Notes: generated by a model from the sequence alone, not told the origin. 64,000 nt of DNA from Ruminococcus bromii (GCF_002834235.1 NZ_NNBY01000036.1:1-64000); one strand, 5' to 3'; positions 40,854-51,481 are shown, counted from the stretch's first letter. Made by a program: numbers and translations.

Positions 40854-40883
40854 ATTATACCATAACGGAATTGCCGTTGTCAA
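40854..40883 (-). promoter_or_regulatory. Promoter of the TAXI-gltS operon with internal dyad
   Basis: Minus-strand TTGACA (40878-40883) and TATAAT (40854-40859), both consensus, 18-bp spacing. The spacer contains an inverted repeat, AACGGcAATtCCGTT in form, suitable for a repressor. Confidence 0.85.
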
Positions 40884-40886
40884 ACG

Positions 40887-40912
40887 AAAAGGCACTCCAG
40901 AAAAGGAGTGCC
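40887..40912 (-). terminator. Terminator of ftsZ
   Basis: GGCACTCC (40891-40898) and GGAGTGCC (40905-40912), loop of 6, followed on the minus strand by TTTTCGTTT. It lies 19 bp past the ftsZ stop and just upstream of the TAXI promoter. Confidence 0.88.
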
Positions 40913-40930
40913 TCATTACATCAGAATGTA

Positions 40931-42037
40931 TTACTTGTTGAAAATTGACATAATATCATAGAAGGTGTCGTCGTCATCATCAGTCTTGTCCTTTGTTGTT
41001 GACTTTGGCTCTTCCTTAGCCACAACAGGAGCTGACGCTGATGAAACTGCGTCCGTAAGATTCTTCTTAGCAATCTGACCGTCTGCATTAAAGCCGGTTG
41101 CAATAACCGTCACGCTGATAGCATCTTCCATTTTGTCGTCAATAACAGCACCCCAAATGATGTTTGCATCATCTGAAACCTTATCCTTAATCATTGTTGA
41201 TGCGGCATCGATATCATCAAGACTAACATCGGCAGATGCTGTGATGTTGATAATAAGACCCTTTGCGCCGTCAATTGAAGTTTCAAGAAGCGGACTTGAA
41301 ATAGCCATATCTGCGGCAACGGTAGCCTTGTCCTTGCCTGTTGCACTGCCCATACCCATGTGAGCGTAGCCTGCGTCCTTCATTACGGAAGTAACATCGG
41401 CAAAGTCGAGGTTTACAAGACCCGGGAGAAGGATAAGGTCAGAAATACTCTGAACACCCTGTCTGAGAACATCATCGGCAATAGCAAATGCGTTTTGGAG
41501 AGTGATGCTTGTATCCGAAACATACTTGAGTCTTTCGTTAGGAACGATGATAAGCGAGTCAACACAGGCAGAAAGCTCTGCAATACCCTGCTCAGCCTGA
41601 GTCATTCTTCTCTTGCCTTCAAAAGCAAACGGCTTTGTAACAACGCCGACTGTAAGAATGCCCATATCCTTTGCGATTTTAGCAACTACGGGAGCAGCGC
41701 CTGTACCTGTACCGCCGCCCATGCCGGCAGTAACAAATACCATATCCGTATCCTTGAGAAGTGCTGCGATTTCATCTCTGCTCTCCTCGGCTGCCTCCTG
41801 TCCGATCTGCGGCATAGAGCCTGCGCCCTTACCTCTTGTAAGCTTTTCGCCGATCTGAATCTTCTGCGAAGCCTTTGAAAGTCTTAAAACATGTTCATCT
41901 GTATTTATTGCGATAAATTCAACATTCTTAACCTCGGTCGCAACCATGCGATTAACAGCGTTTCCGCCGCCTCCGCCGACACCGATTACTTTAATTTTAG
42001 GCATATACTCGTTTTCCAATTCCAGTTCAAAAGCCAT
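40931..42037 (-). CDS. ftsZ: Cell division protein FtsZ
   Basis: 368 residues. A tubulin-like GTPase forming the division ring. [17 protein letters not shown], the tubulin signature [16 protein letters not shown] and the T7 loop region NLDFADV are intact. A short acidic linker follows (about 325-355), then the C-terminal peptide YDIMSIFNK, which differs from the common DIPxFLR(R/K) form that binds FtsA and SepF. No ftsA is in this cluster. AAGGAGGAC precedes the ATG at 42037. Confidence 0.96.
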   Translation of the reverse strand: MAFELELENEYMPKIKVIGVGGGGGNAVNRMVATEVKNVEFIAINTDEHVLRLSKASQKIQIGEKLTRGKGAGSMPQIGQEAAEESRDEIAALLKDTDMVFVTAGMGGGTGTGAAPVVAKIAKDMGILTVGVVTKPFAFEGKRRMTQAEQGIAELSACVDSLIIVPNERLKYVSDTSITLQNAFAIADDVLRQGVQSISDLILLPGLVNLDFADVTSVMKDAGYAHMGMGSATGKDKATVAADMAISSPLLETSIDGAKGLIINITASADVSLDDIDAASTMIKDKVSDDANIIWGAVIDDKMEDAISVTVIATGFNADGQIAKKNLTDAVSSASAPVVAKEEPKSTTKDKTDDDDDTFYDIMSIFNK

Positions 42038-42193
42038 TTTTTCGTCCTCCTTATATATTGACAACTTTCAGTCAGAAATCATTATTCTTCATAGTACACA
42101 ATTATACTATCTTATACTATCATACTTTTTTCAAAATAGCAATGCTTTTCAGCCGTTTTTCTGCAAAATTATACGGAAAATTCTGCTGAAAAA

Positions 42194-43585
42194 TTACTCG
42201 CCCGTGTAGGCGCCGTCTGCATTGCCGTTGTCATAGGTACCGTTATCATAGTTATTATAGCTGTTATTGCCGTAATAACCCGTGTCACCGCCCGAATATG
42301 TTCCGCCATCCCATGTGTAGTTTCCTGTGTAGCCGTCACCCGTATCGGCTGAAGAATCAGCCGCCTGCGTTGTTGCCTGTGTTGTTGCCTGTGTTGCGGC
42401 TGTGGGCTGGGTTGCGGCAGGCTTGTAGTGAGAAATTTTTGATGTACTGCAAGCCGAAACATCAAGCGTTCCTGCAACAAGTCCCGTGTTGTTCGGGTCA
42501 AGCTTTTCGTTGATGATTGTCATTGCAGTTCTGATTTTATAGTCGATATCATCGGGAAGTCCGATGTTAATGTCAATCCTTCCGTCATAAACGAGCTTTA
42601 TGTTTGCCGTGTCGGTAACATCAAAGCCTGTGATATTCTTAACCTTGTTGTTGATAAGGCTCTGCGAAACATCTTCGAGAATATCGGGAACATTTGCGTC
42701 GCTGAATGACACATACTGTCCAACCTCTTTGGTCTTGATGTCGCCGCAGGTGAGTTCGGGAAGCTTGTCCTTATTTTCGGAAATTTCCTCAAGGATTCTG
42801 CCCTTTGAGCTTACAAGCAGATAGCCGTTACCGTTTGGAATAACATATGACGGTGTTGCGTCAACAACAGTAATTGTTATTGTGTCCGGAATGTTAAAGC
42901 TTACGCTTGCGCTTTCGATATACGAAAGATTCTTGACAATCTTGTCCGATGTATTGTACATTGCACCCATAAAGATGTTCTCCTGATATTCAACACCGCT
43001 GAATGCAATTATCTGTTTTTCGTCATAATACTTGTCCCCCACAACCTCAATTTTTTCGGTTTTAAAAAGGACTGTAAGGCTTAGTATAACGCCTATTATA
43101 AGCACTGCCGCAAAAATCGAACTGTACAGTGCGATTCTCCTGTGCTTAATCTGAGTGCTCGTCAGAGATTTTTTTCTTCTGCGAATTACTTCACGCTCCT
43201 GAGCACGGATTTCCTTTGCACGCTTTTCCTGTTTTTGCTTTTCTCCGAATTCGTCAACATAATAGCCGTCTTCATAATCCTTTGGTTTAAGGTTCTTGAT
43301 TTTAGCCTTGCCTTTTCTCCTAAATTTTTCTTCACGGCTCATATTTTCGACTTGTCTTTGTGATTCCTGCTCTTCTTTTTGCTTGAGAAAAGCCTCCTCA
43401 ATTTTACTTTTTGGAGCTTTTTTCTGCTGTTCCTTTTTCGGATTGGGGGATTTTTTAGCTCTCTTATCCTGCTTTGCTTTTTCCTTATGATACTTTTCTG
43501 CCTGCTTTGCGGCATTTTTACGCTGTTTTTCAAGACTCTTTCGCTCTTTTGATGTAAGCGGTCTTCTGCCTTTACCGTCGCTCAA
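42194..43585 (-). CDS. ftsQ: Cell division protein FtsQ/DivIB
   Basis: 463 residues. A long cytoplasmic basic region (about 1-150, Lys/Arg/Glu-rich, coiled-coil-like) precedes one membrane helix (ALYSSIFAAVLIIGVILSLT). The extracytoplasmic POTRA and beta domains follow (VEVVGDKYYDEKQIIAFSGV onward). The C-terminus is unusual: a Thr/Gln/Ala stretch and then ~45 residues rich in Gly, Tyr, Asn and Asp. Membrane topology, size of the core and place between murA and ftsZ support DivIB. It helps bridge the divisome. Confidence 0.88.
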   Translation of the reverse strand: MSDGKGRRPLTSKERKSLEKQRKNAAKQAEKYHKEKAKQDKRAKKSPNPKKEQQKKAPKSKIEEAFLKQKEEQESQRQVENMSREEKFRRKGKAKIKNLKPKDYEDGYYVDEFGEKQKQEKRAKEIRAQEREVIRRRKKSLTSTQIKHRRIALYSSIFAAVLIIGVILSLTVLFKTEKIEVVGDKYYDEKQIIAFSGVEYQENIFMGAMYNTSDKIVKNLSYIESASVSFNIPDTITITVVDATPSYVIPNGNGYLLVSSKGRILEEISENKDKLPELTCGDIKTKEVGQYVSFSDANVPDILEDVSQSLINNKVKNITGFDVTDTANIKLVYDGRIDINIGLPDDIDYKIRTAMTIINEKLDPNNTGLVAGTLDVSACSTSKISHYKPAATQPTAATQATTQATTQAADSSADTGDGYTGNYTWDGGTYSGGDTGYYGNNSYNNYDNGTYDNGNADGAYTGE

Positions 43586-43660
43586 AGCAAATCCTCCCTT
43601 CGTTTATGTTATCTGCCGAGGGCGGAAATCCGCCCTGCGACAGTTAAAAATCTGATTACC

Positions 43661-44914
43661 CTAAATTTTCTTGATATCTGCCCCGATTGATGTAAGAGTA
43701 GACTCAATACACTCGTAGCCTCTTTCAATATACTCCACGCCGCCGATTTCGGTTTTGCCCTCTGCACAAAGGCCTGCAACAACAAGTGCCGCACCTCCAC
43801 GCAAATCGGGAGCTTCAACTGACGCACCGTAAAGAATTTCCACACCCTCGACAACGGCTACCTTGCCCTCTGTCTTAACGGCTGCACCCATTCTGACAAG
43901 CTCGGGGATGTGTCTGTATCTGTTTTCAAATATATTTTCAACAAAAACCGTTGTTCCGTCTGCAACACACGCTGTTGCAAGCAAGGGCGCCTGTGCGTCC
44001 GTGGGAAAGCCCGGAAACGGCATCGTTCTGATTGTTTTCATTGATTTAAGTCTTTCGGGAGCGTTTATCTCAAGATTTCCGTCCGAAATTCTTATCTTGC
44101 ACCCTGCATTTTTGAAGATTGGAATAAGTGCCGCAAGGTGGGACGAAATTATTCCGTTAAGTATAATTTTTGAACCCGTTACGGCGGCACAGCTCATCAG
44201 CGTTGCGGCAACAATTCTGTCCGGAATGATTGTGTGGACAGAGCCGCAGAGAGAGCTTACACCCTCAATGACGACAACACCCTCGCCTGCTCCGGAAATA
44301 TCGGCACCGCAGGAATTGAGATAATCCGCAAGGTCGCAGATTTCAGGTTCACGGGCGGCATTGATGATTGTTGTTGTGCCTTTTGCAAGACAGGCGGCAA
44401 TCATAATATCTTCCGTTGCACCCACACTCGGGAACGAAAGCGTTATCTTTGTTCCGCAAAGTCCGTTTGGAACGCAACATTCAAGATAGCCATGCTTTTC
44501 ACGAATATCCGCCCCCATCTCCCGAAGTGAATTGAGATGCAAATCAATCGGTCTTGAACCGATTTCACATCCGCCGGGAAATGAAATTCTCGCCCTTCCC
44601 GTTCGTGCAAGGATTGCACCGAGAAAAACAATTGAACTCCTTGTTTTACGCATCAATTCAACGGGAACATCAAAGCGGTTGATATCGTCACATTTTACGA
44701 GAAGTGTTTTATCACAGCGTGTGACGGTACAGCCGAGATACCGAAGAATGTTGACAGATGCGTCAACATCGGAAAGCGAAGGACAATTGTGGATTACATT
44801 TTCACCTTTTGTAAGAATCGAGGCGGCAATAATCGGCAAAGCGCTGTTTTTTGCCCCCTGAACTTCAACCTCTCCGTCAAGCTTTTTGCGTCCTGTAACA
44901 AGCAGTTTTGACAC
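43661..44914 (-). CDS. murA: UDP-N-acetylglucosamine 1-carboxyvinyltransferase
   Basis: 417 residues. First committed step of peptidoglycan synthesis. The N-terminal GAKNSALPIIAASIL contains the conserved KN pair. The PEP-reactive and fosfomycin-target Cys is present in SFPGGCEIGSRPIDLHL. FPGFPTDAQAPLLA and RYRHIPELVRMGA are further MurA blocks. Full length. It lies between murG and ftsQ. Confidence 0.96.
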   Translation of the reverse strand: MSKLLVTGRKKLDGEVEVQGAKNSALPIIAASILTKGENVIHNCPSLSDVDASVNILRYLGCTVTRCDKTLLVKCDDINRFDVPVELMRKTRSSIVFLGAILARTGRARISFPGGCEIGSRPIDLHLNSLREMGADIREKHGYLECCVPNGLCGTKITLSFPSVGATEDIMIAACLAKGTTTIINAAREPEICDLADYLNSCGADISGAGEGVVVIEGVSSLCGSVHTIIPDRIVAATLMSCAAVTGSKIILNGIISSHLAALIPIFKNAGCKIRISDGNLEINAPERLKSMKTIRTMPFPGFPTDAQAPLLATACVADGTTVFVENIFENRYRHIPELVRMGAAVKTEGKVAVVEGVEILYGASVEAPDLRGGAALVVAGLCAEGKTEIGGVEYIERGYECIESTLTSIGADIKKI

Positions 44915-44976
44915 AATAACACCCTCTCAAAAAGAATACCCTTCTATTCTATGAGAAAGCGTTATAAATGTTACCG

Positions 44977-46098
44977 TTACACAAGTCCGAGAACTTTTTT
45001 GACTACCGAATAAATTCTTTCGTTGGCATCGGTAATTGCCATTTTGCGTGAATTTTCGCTGTACTTCTCAAGCTTTTCGGGATTGAGAAGCATTTTGTCA
45101 GTTTTACGCATAAGAGCCGCACCCGTGAGGTCTTTTTCCTCAATAATGTCAGCCGCACCTGCATTCACAAGTGCCATTGCATTGTGGTACTGGTGATTTT
45201 CGGCAACATTAGGTGACGGGATAAGGATTGCCGGTTTGCCCATAGCCTGAATTTCGCTGAGAGTAATTGCACCTGCACGGCAGATTACAAGGTCTGCCGC
45301 CGCCATGCAAGTCGGCATATTATCAATATACGGTCTTATATCAAGATTTGAACAATCGGCAATATCAGTACCCTTTTCCTCAACGAGCTGCGGAAACCAG
45401 TCGCCGTAACTGCCGTATGCGTGAATGTGCTGATATCTGCCGTCAATACCGCTTCTTGCAACAAGGTCTGCAACAGCTTCATTTATTTTTCTTGCTCCGA
45501 GACTTCCGCCGAACGAAAGCACTACGGGACGGTTGTCAAGCCCGAGTTCTTTTCTTGACTCTTCTTTTTTTGCCGTGAGGATTTCCTGTCTTACAGGGTT
45601 TCCGGTAATGACAAAATCAACATTTTTGTCAAAATACTTTTTTGCGTCCGGAACGGCAAGCATTACCTTTTTGACGCTCTTTGCAAGCATTTTATTTGTA
45701 ATGCCCGGATATGCATTCTGCTCGTGAATAATGCACGGAATACCCATTTTTGCGGCTGTTCTGATAACGGGACCCGAAACATATCCGCCTGTTCCGATAC
45801 AGATATCAGGCTTAAACTCGGCAATTATTTTCTTTGCCTCTCTTGAAGAAGTGAAGGTTCTTGAAACTGTCTTAACATTTTCAAGCATACTCTTGGGAGA
45901 AAAGCTCCTCTTAAATCCGCTGATTGTGATTGACTTAATTTCAAAACCGGCCTGCGGAACAAGTCTTTGCTCCATTCCGCCACGGTTGCCGATAAACAAA
46001 AATTCGGCATCATTTCTTTTATTCTTTATATATCCGGCTATTGCAAGTGCAGGATTTATGTGTCCTGCCGTGCCGCCGCCTGCAAGCAATACTTTCAT
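44977..46098 (-). CDS. murG: Lipid II synthase MurG (GlcNAc transferase)
   Basis: 373 residues, GT-B glycosyltransferase adding GlcNAc to lipid I at the inner membrane face. The N-terminal GGGTAGHINPALAIAGYIK, the ENAYPGITNKML block and the donor-binding CRAGAITLSEIQAMGKPAIL are characteristic. The ATG at 46098 is chosen because the product then begins directly at MKVLLAGGGTAGH; AAAGGTAAG precedes it. Confidence 0.96.
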   Translation of the reverse strand: MKVLLAGGGTAGHINPALAIAGYIKNKRNDAEFLFIGNRGGMEQRLVPQAGFEIKSITISGFKRSFSPKSMLENVKTVSRTFTSSREAKKIIAEFKPDICIGTGGYVSGPVIRTAAKMGIPCIIHEQNAYPGITNKMLAKSVKKVMLAVPDAKKYFDKNVDFVITGNPVRQEILTAKKEESRKELGLDNRPVVLSFGGSLGARKINEAVADLVARSGIDGRYQHIHAYGSYGDWFPQLVEEKGTDIADCSNLDIRPYIDNMPTCMAAADLVICRAGAITLSEIQAMGKPAILIPSPNVAENHQYHNAMALVNAGAADIIEEKDLTGAALMRKTDKMLLNPEKLEKYSENSRKMAITDANERIYSVVKKVLGLV

Positions 46099-46160
46099 AA
46101 TTTTCTTACCTTTCTTTTGAAAATTCTGCAAAACTCATGCAGGAGAAAACTATTTTTAAA

Positions 46161-47417
46161 TTATTGTCTTTCGATATTTGCCGTTCTGGAAATTGAAAGC
46201 ACAAGTCCCATCTGGGCAAGCAGCATAATAAGCGAGCTGCCGCCGTAGCTGAAAAACGGAAGGCTGATACCCGTGTTAGGCAGCCAGTCTGTGATAACGA
46301 GAATATTCAGCACAACCTGAATGCCGATCTGTGAGGTAAGACCGATACCGAGGAGCTTACCAAACTTATCCTTTGCACGAAGTGAAAGTGTGATGCCTCT
46401 CCACACAAGAAGTGCAAAAATAAGGAGAATCATAAGTGCGCCCACAAGACCGAGCTCCTCAACAACAACGGCAAAGATAAAGTCATTCTGCGGCTCAGGA
46501 ATATAGAGGTACTTCATTCTTGACTGACCGAGACCAAGTCCCCAAAGTCCGCCCGAACCAATTGCATAGAGTGAATTTCGGGTTTGATATGTGGTCCACC
46601 ACATTTCGTCCGTTGTATATTCAAGTGCCTGACCCCAACCGTCAAGACGGCTCATAGCATAGGACAGGCTGTTTGTGACGGCAAGTATAAGCACTACTCC
46701 GACAATAAGTCCAAGACCGATTCCGAGATACTTTGTCTGCATTCCGCCGATATAAAGCATTACAACCGAAAGAATGCCGATGATTACGATACCCGAATAG
46801 TGCGGTTCGAGAAAAAGCAGAAGTGCCGTTGAACCGAAAACAATTACACCCGGCAGAACGCTGTAACGGGCAAACTGCATTTTATTATAGTATTTACTGC
46901 ACCAATGTGAGAAAAAAAGGATAATTGCAAACTTTGCAATTTCAGAAGGCTGAATGTTAAAAATGCCGAGAGGAATCCATCTTTTAACACCCTCGGAGCC
47001 GGGCAGTACAAGAACCACAAGCAGGCACAAATATGAAATTGCAAGAACAACCGGTGCAACCTTGTGGAGCTTGTTATAGTTGAAGAACGAAAGAACAAAC
47101 ATTATGCCTACGCCGATAACGGCAAAAATGAGCTGTCTTACAAGGTAATAGTAGCTGTCGCCCTGATTGTAATAAGCATAGGCATAGCTTGCAGAAAACA
47201 TCATAATCATACCGATAATGAGAAGTACAAGAATGATTATGCAAAACGGAAGGTCAAGTCCCATGCCAACGGAAAACAGCTTTCCTTTTTTCATCTTTCT
47301 CTGACGAGTAGGACGGACAAAAAACTTTTCTTCCCTGATCTTCTGCTCCGAGTAAACCTCTTCATCATATATTCTGTTTACATCAGCTTTAAGCATCATT
47401 CTTTTTTGTGGAGCCAA
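46161..47417 (-). CDS. ftsW: Septal peptidoglycan polymerase FtsW (SEDS family)
   Basis: 418 residues with about 10 membrane helices. SEDS blocks: RWIPLGIFNIQPSEIAKFAI, GGMQTKYLGIGLG and the C-terminal PNTGISLPFFSYGGSSLIML. A basic cytoplasmic N-terminus of ~45 residues precedes the first helix. The start is TTG 47417 with AGGGAGG 8 nt upstream; the first ATGs are inside the coding region without a ribosome site. It works with the class B transpeptidase encoded upstream. Confidence 0.93.
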   Translation of the reverse strand: MAPQKRMMLKADVNRIYDEEVYSEQKIREEKFFVRPTRQRKMKKGKLFSVGMGLDLPFCIIILVLLIIGMIMMFSASYAYAYYNQGDSYYYLVRQLIFAVIGVGIMFVLSFFNYNKLHKVAPVVLAISYLCLLVVLVLPGSEGVKRWIPLGIFNIQPSEIAKFAIILFFSHWCSKYYNKMQFARYSVLPGVIVFGSTALLLFLEPHYSGIVIIGILSVVMLYIGGMQTKYLGIGLGLIVGVVLILAVTNSLSYAMSRLDGWGQALEYTTDEMWWTTYQTRNSLYAIGSGGLWGLGLGQSRMKYLYIPEPQNDFIFAVVVEELGLVGALMILLIFALLVWRGITLSLRAKDKFGKLLGIGLTSQIGIQVVLNILVITDWLPNTGISLPFFSYGGSSLIMLLAQMGLVLSISRTANIERQ

Positions 47418-47467
47418 AGACCGTTCCTCCCTTAAAATTTATTTTAAACAAGTATTTCTGCGTTTAT

Positions 47468-48493
47468 TTATGCACCAAAATATGCAAGTGCAAAAGCGAT
47501 TGCACCGAAAACTGCGGTTACTGCACTGAACACACCGACAATCTTAACCTCGCTCCAACCGCACATTTCAAAGTGGTGATGGATAGGGCTCATCTTGAAA
47601 AGACGCTTGCCGTGTGTGATTTTGAAGTAGCTGACCTGAAGAATAACGGAAAGCTCCTCAGCAATATAGATAATTCCGATTGGAATAAGAAGAATAGGCA
47701 TATCAATTGCAAAAGCAAGAGCGCATACAAGACCGCCGAGGAAAAGTGAACCCGTGTCGCCCATAAACACCTTTGCAGGGTGAAAGTTCCAAACGAGGAA
47801 TCCGAGACAGGCACCCGCAGATGCGGCGCTCATGGCTGTTATACCGAGATAGCTCTTTACGCAGGCGATAAGCATAAATGCAACACACGCAAAGAATGTT
47901 ACCGAACCGTCAAGACCGTCAATACCGTCTGTAAGGTTTACCGAGTTTACGATACCCACGATTGCAACGGCGGCAATAATATAATAGAAAAATCCGAGGT
48001 CAACCTTGCCGACAAAAGGAATGGTTGTTGTTGTACCGTAGCCTGCAATTGCCAGAACTGCAAGAAAAGCAGCGGCAACAAGGAACTGGAGAATCAGCTT
48101 TTGTGGCGCTGTAAGACCGAGGTTACGCTTTTTTACAACCTTGATGTAATCATCAATAAAGCCGATAAAACCGTTTGCAACCGCAAGACCGAGTCCGCAG
48201 AAAATGAACATACATTCTCTTGGAATGTCTGCAAAGAATGAATTTACCAAATCAGCGCCTGTAAAGGCATATATAACTGTGCTGATCATTGTGACAACCA
48301 CAATTGCAACGATGAACATTATACCGCCCATTGTGGGAGTTCCCTGCTTACCCTTGTGCCACTTAGGACCTTCCTCAAGAATTGTTTGACCAAAGTGGAG
48401 CTTGCGAAGGTATGGAATCAAAAACTTGCCTGTAACGGCTGAGATTATAAAAGCAAGCAAAGCCGCACAAAATGTCCATATTCCGTAAATCAT
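47468..48493 (-). CDS. mraY: Phospho-MurNAc-pentapeptide transferase
   Basis: 341 residues, about 10 membrane helices, making lipid I from UDP-MurNAc-pentapeptide and undecaprenyl phosphate. Active-site motifs [41 protein letters not shown] and the His-rich [15 protein letters not shown] are all present. Length is normal. Between the spoVD-like gene and ftsW. Confidence 0.97.
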   Translation of the reverse strand: MIYGIWTFCAALLAFIISAVTGKFLIPYLRKLHFGQTILEEGPKWHKGKQGTPTMGGIMFIVAIVVVTMISTVIYAFTGADLVNSFFADIPRECMFIFCGLGLAVANGFIGFIDDYIKVVKKRNLGLTAPQKLILQFLVAAAFLAVLAIAGYGTTTTIPFVGKVDLGFFYYIIAAVAIVGIVNSVNLTDGIDGLDGSVTFFACVAFMLIACVKSYLGITAMSAASAGACLGFLVWNFHPAKVFMGDTGSLFLGGLVCALAFAIDMPILLIPIGIIYIAEELSVILQVSYFKITHGKRLFKMSPIHHHFEMCGWSEVKIVGVFSAVTAVFGAIAFALAYFGA

Positions 48494-48528
48494 AGTTATC
48501 TTTCCTTTCAGACTAATAAATATTTTTG

Positions 48529-50799
48529 TTATTCGTTGAGTGTTGAAGAGGAATCCGCAAAAGATACCGTTATTACCGTACCGGGGCTGACCGAAGTTCC
48601 CGCCTCAATGTTCTGTGATGAGCTTGTTCCGGAGGATGTTGTTGCACCCGAGAAGCTGACATTCAATCCGTAGGCACTTGCAACATCGTTTACCTCATCG
48701 GGAGAAAGACCGATAAGACTCGGAACACTTACTGTTTCCGACTGACTGTCGCTGTCTGTGTAGAGGACAATACTGCCGCCCTTCTGAAGTCCTGACGATA
48801 CGGTCGGAATCTGTGAAATTACAGTTGAACCGTTACCCTTTACGGTTGCCGTAAAGCCGTCAGCCTCAACAGCTGTTTTAGCCTCGTCAACGCTGACTCC
48901 TGTGTAGTCGCCCGCAGATGCGTCAACATAACCGAGTTCCTCGTCTGTGTATGATGTCTTAACATCAAGATAAGGAAGAACCTCGCTCATAATATTTATA
49001 AATACAGGTGATGAAACCTGTGAACCGTAGTAGGCGTCACCGTCGGGAGTATCAAAGAATACAAGCATTGCAATCTGCGGATCGTCTGCCGGAGCATAAC
49101 CGCAGAATGATGATATATAGTCCTCAGAAAATGAGCTTTCAAACTTTGTTACACCCCTTTTTTCAGTTGTACCTGATTTACCGGCTACCTTGTAGCCTGA
49201 AATATAACCTGCGGCAGCACCCTGTCTTTCTGTGTTATATTCAAGGTATTCCTTCATCTTCTTGGATGTATCGTCTGAAATAACCTGTCTTTTAACCTTT
49301 TTATCAACAGACTTGATTACATTGCCCTTTGAGTCTGTGATTTTTGAAACCACATGAGGCTGAACAACATAACCGCCGTTTGAAACAGCCGCACAGGCTG
49401 TAATCATCTGGATAGGAGTGATTGCGAAGTTCTGACCGAATGATGCAACCGCAAGGTCAACACCGCCCATCTTACCCTCAGCCCAGAATTCGTCATCTGC
49501 TTCACCGGGGAGGTCGATTCCTGTTTTGTCGCTGAAACCGAATCCCTGATAATACTGACGGAACTTGCCTGCACCGAGCATCTGACCGATCTGAATAAAT
49601 GCAGGGTTACATGAGTTTGAAATTGCCTCAACAAAGTTCTGTGTTCCGTGACCTGATATATTTGAACAATGAATGGTTTCGCCCTCAACCGAAATTGAAC
49701 CTGTACAGGTAAATGATGTTTTTTCATTTACAAGGTTTTCTTCAAGAGCCGCTGACGCAACGCACATCTTAAATACAGAACCGGGCATATATGTGTCGGC
49801 AACAGCCTTGTTTCTCCACATATTGCTGAGAGCCGCACTTTCTGCCTCCGCCTGTTTCTTTTTTGGAGTTGATTTGATTTTCTTCTTATCCTTTGCCGAA
49901 AGCTCATAAGGATTGTTAAGATCGTAGCCGTCTGTTGTTACCATTGCAAGGATTGCGCCTGTGTTTACATCCATTGCAATGCAGACGCCCTTGTTAAGAA
50001 CATTGTTGTCCTCAACACCCTTTTGCATATATTTTTCACAAATTGACTGAATTGTTTCATCAATTGTAAGATACACATTGTTGCCGTCCTCAGATTCAAC
50101 ATTCTGTTCGTATCGGAACGGCATATCCGTACCTCTTGCATTCTGTGCCGTGATAATTCGACCGGGAGTACCCGACAGATAGCTGTCATATTCGTACTCG
50201 ATACCCTCAAGTCCCTGATCGTCACTGCCCGTAAAACCGATTACGGAAGATGCAAGGCTGTTTTTCGGGTAATATCTCTTGTAATCATCAAGCAGCTGAA
50301 TAACACCCGAACAGCTGTAATCCTTTTTCAGAGTGTCAATAAGCTCAAGAACCTTTTCACGCTCATCCGACTCGATTCTTCTTTTGACAACAACATAATG
50401 GCTCTGCTGTTTTGTATCGTCAAGCACATCGTTGTATTCAAGGTCAAAAATTTCCGAAAGACCTTTTGCGGCAGCCTGACGCTGTTTGTCATTCTTAAAG
50501 TTGACAGGCGACATTACCACCTGCCAAACCGATGCGCTTTCGGCAAGAACATTGCCGTTTGCGTCATAAATTGTTCCTCGTTTTGCGGAAACAGTTGTGT
50601 CGGCAAGCTGAAGGTCAACAGCCGACTCCTGAAGTTCACTGCTCTGAACGGTGGTGAGGTATGTAAGTCTTAAAACAGCCGCACCGAAGCCAAGCACAAG
50701 TATGAGTAAAATCAATATTGCAGTACGCTGTCTCAGTCTTTGTGCAGGTCCCTTTTCGGCACGCTTTTTTGAGTTGTTTTTTAATCCTGGTGATTGCAA
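48529..50799 (-). CDS. Class B penicillin-binding protein with two PASTA domains (SpoVD/PBP2B type)
   Basis: 756 residues. One N-terminal membrane helix (about 28-48), PBP dimerisation domain ([15 protein letters not shown]), transpeptidase motifs SxxK in [14 protein letters not shown], SxN in ISNSCNPAF and KTG-like [11 protein letters not shown]. Two PASTA domains (about 615-745) end the protein. The PASTA tail and dcw location fit SpoVD or the vegetative PBP2B; which one cannot be told without a paralogue. The start is TTG 50799, 6 nt after AAAGGAGC. It has its own promoter. Confidence 0.93.
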   Translation of the reverse strand: MQSPGLKNNSKKRAEKGPAQRLRQRTAILILLILVLGFGAAVLRLTYLTTVQSSELQESAVDLQLADTTVSAKRGTIYDANGNVLAESASVWQVVMSPVNFKNDKQRQAAAKGLSEIFDLEYNDVLDDTKQQSHYVVVKRRIESDEREKVLELIDTLKKDYSCSGVIQLLDDYKRYYPKNSLASSVIGFTGSDDQGLEGIEYEYDSYLSGTPGRIITAQNARGTDMPFRYEQNVESEDGNNVYLTIDETIQSICEKYMQKGVEDNNVLNKGVCIAMDVNTGAILAMVTTDGYDLNNPYELSAKDKKKIKSTPKKKQAEAESAALSNMWRNKAVADTYMPGSVFKMCVASAALEENLVNEKTSFTCTGSISVEGETIHCSNISGHGTQNFVEAISNSCNPAFIQIGQMLGAGKFRQYYQGFGFSDKTGIDLPGEADDEFWAEGKMGGVDLAVASFGQNFAITPIQMITACAAVSNGGYVVQPHVVSKITDSKGNVIKSVDKKVKRQVISDDTSKKMKEYLEYNTERQGAAAGYISGYKVAGKSGTTEKRGVTKFESSFSEDYISSFCGYAPADDPQIAMLVFFDTPDGDAYYGSQVSSPVFINIMSEVLPYLDVKTSYTDEELGYVDASAGDYTGVSVDEAKTAVEADGFTATVKGNGSTVISQIPTVSSGLQKGGSIVLYTDSDSQSETVSVPSLIGLSPDEVNDVASAYGLNVSFSGATTSSGTSSSQNIEAGTSVSPGTVITVSFADSSSTLNE

Positions 50800-50819
50800 T
50801 GTAAAGCTCCTTTCACCGC

Positions 50820-50848
50820 AAAATAGTGTCCGTTACGCTCCGTGTCAA
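50820..50848 (-). promoter_or_regulatory. Promoter of spoVD-mraY-ftsW-murG-murA-ftsQ
   Basis: Minus-strand TTGACA (50843-50848) and TATTTT (50820-50825), 17-bp spacing, 20 bp before the TTG start. It lies directly after a terminator, so it restarts transcription inside the dcw cluster. Confidence 0.65.
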
Positions 50849-50863
50849 TCCGCATATATACCG

Positions 50864-50893
50864 AAAAAAGAGTCAAGACGCAGTCTTAACTCT
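50864..50893 (-). terminator. Terminator between ftsL and spoVD
   Basis: On the minus strand AGAGTTAAGAC (50893-50883) and GTCTTGACTCT (50879-50869) pair over 11 bp with one G-T pair, loop TGC, then TTTTTT. Confidence 0.9.
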
Positions 50894-50932
50894 CCATTCT
50901 TTCATAACATATTTATTAAATTAATCTAAATG

Positions 50933-51481
50933 TTATGACCAAAGATTCTGTACCGAACTCCAGAACTGTGTAAAGAGATTGTCACTTTCCTGACTCGCAG
51001 AAACCTCTGCTTTATCTCCGCCTGCAAGGGTAACAAATTCTTTCTGTGTGTTCGTAGCCTTGGTCATACCGAGTGTATCCTCGGCATACTTTTCAATATC
51101 CGATGTTGAAAGCTTTGATTCAAGCTTCATCTGTGTCTGTGTATAAACGCTCTGTGCATTTGCAAGAGTTTCTTTAGCCGTAATAACTTCCTGATTAAGC
51201 TCGGTAAGTCTTACCTGTCCGACAATTATGATGCCGATTATGATTGTCGCTGCAGCACCGCTCACTGTTCCGAGAGCGATTTTAAACTTGTTATGTCTGC
51301 GGCGTCTGTTCTTTTGAAGTTCCTCTTTCGGAAGACTTACAACATTGTTTTTTCTTCTTTTTCTTTCCTGCTTTTTATGTACTTCTTCTTTTCTTTCAGG
51401 AGCGGCTGAACCCGGAACATAGTCGCTACTGTCATCAAAAAGACTCAAATCATAAGCTGCATTTCTGTTTTCATAAGCCAT
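50933..51481 (-). CDS. ftsL: FtsL-like septum formation protein
   Basis: 182 residues. A long cytoplasmic N-terminus with a very basic patch (HKKQERKRRKNN, NRRRRHNKFK), one membrane helix (about 87-108) and a short extracytoplasmic coiled coil (LTELNQEVITAKETLANAQS) ending near EKYAEDTLGMTKA. This topology and the place between rsmH and the class B PBP identify FtsL, although sequence similarity in this family is low. Start: ATG 51481 with a GGGTG-type weak site. Confidence 0.78.
   Translation of the reverse strand: MAYENRNAAYDLSLFDDSSDYVPGSAAPERKEEVHKKQERKRRKNNVVSLPKEELQKNRRRRHNKFKIALGTVSGAAATIIIGIIIVGQVRLTELNQEVITAKETLANAQSVYTQTQMKLESKLSTSDIEKYAEDTLGMTKATNTQKEFVTLAGGDKAEVSASQESDNLFTQFWSSVQNLWS

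Noticed and set aside
42045-42190. Consensus promoter directly before ftsZ
   Set aside because: TATAAT-like words are repeated (TATGATAGTATAAGATAG pattern) but no -35 with proper spacing stands out; left uncalled.
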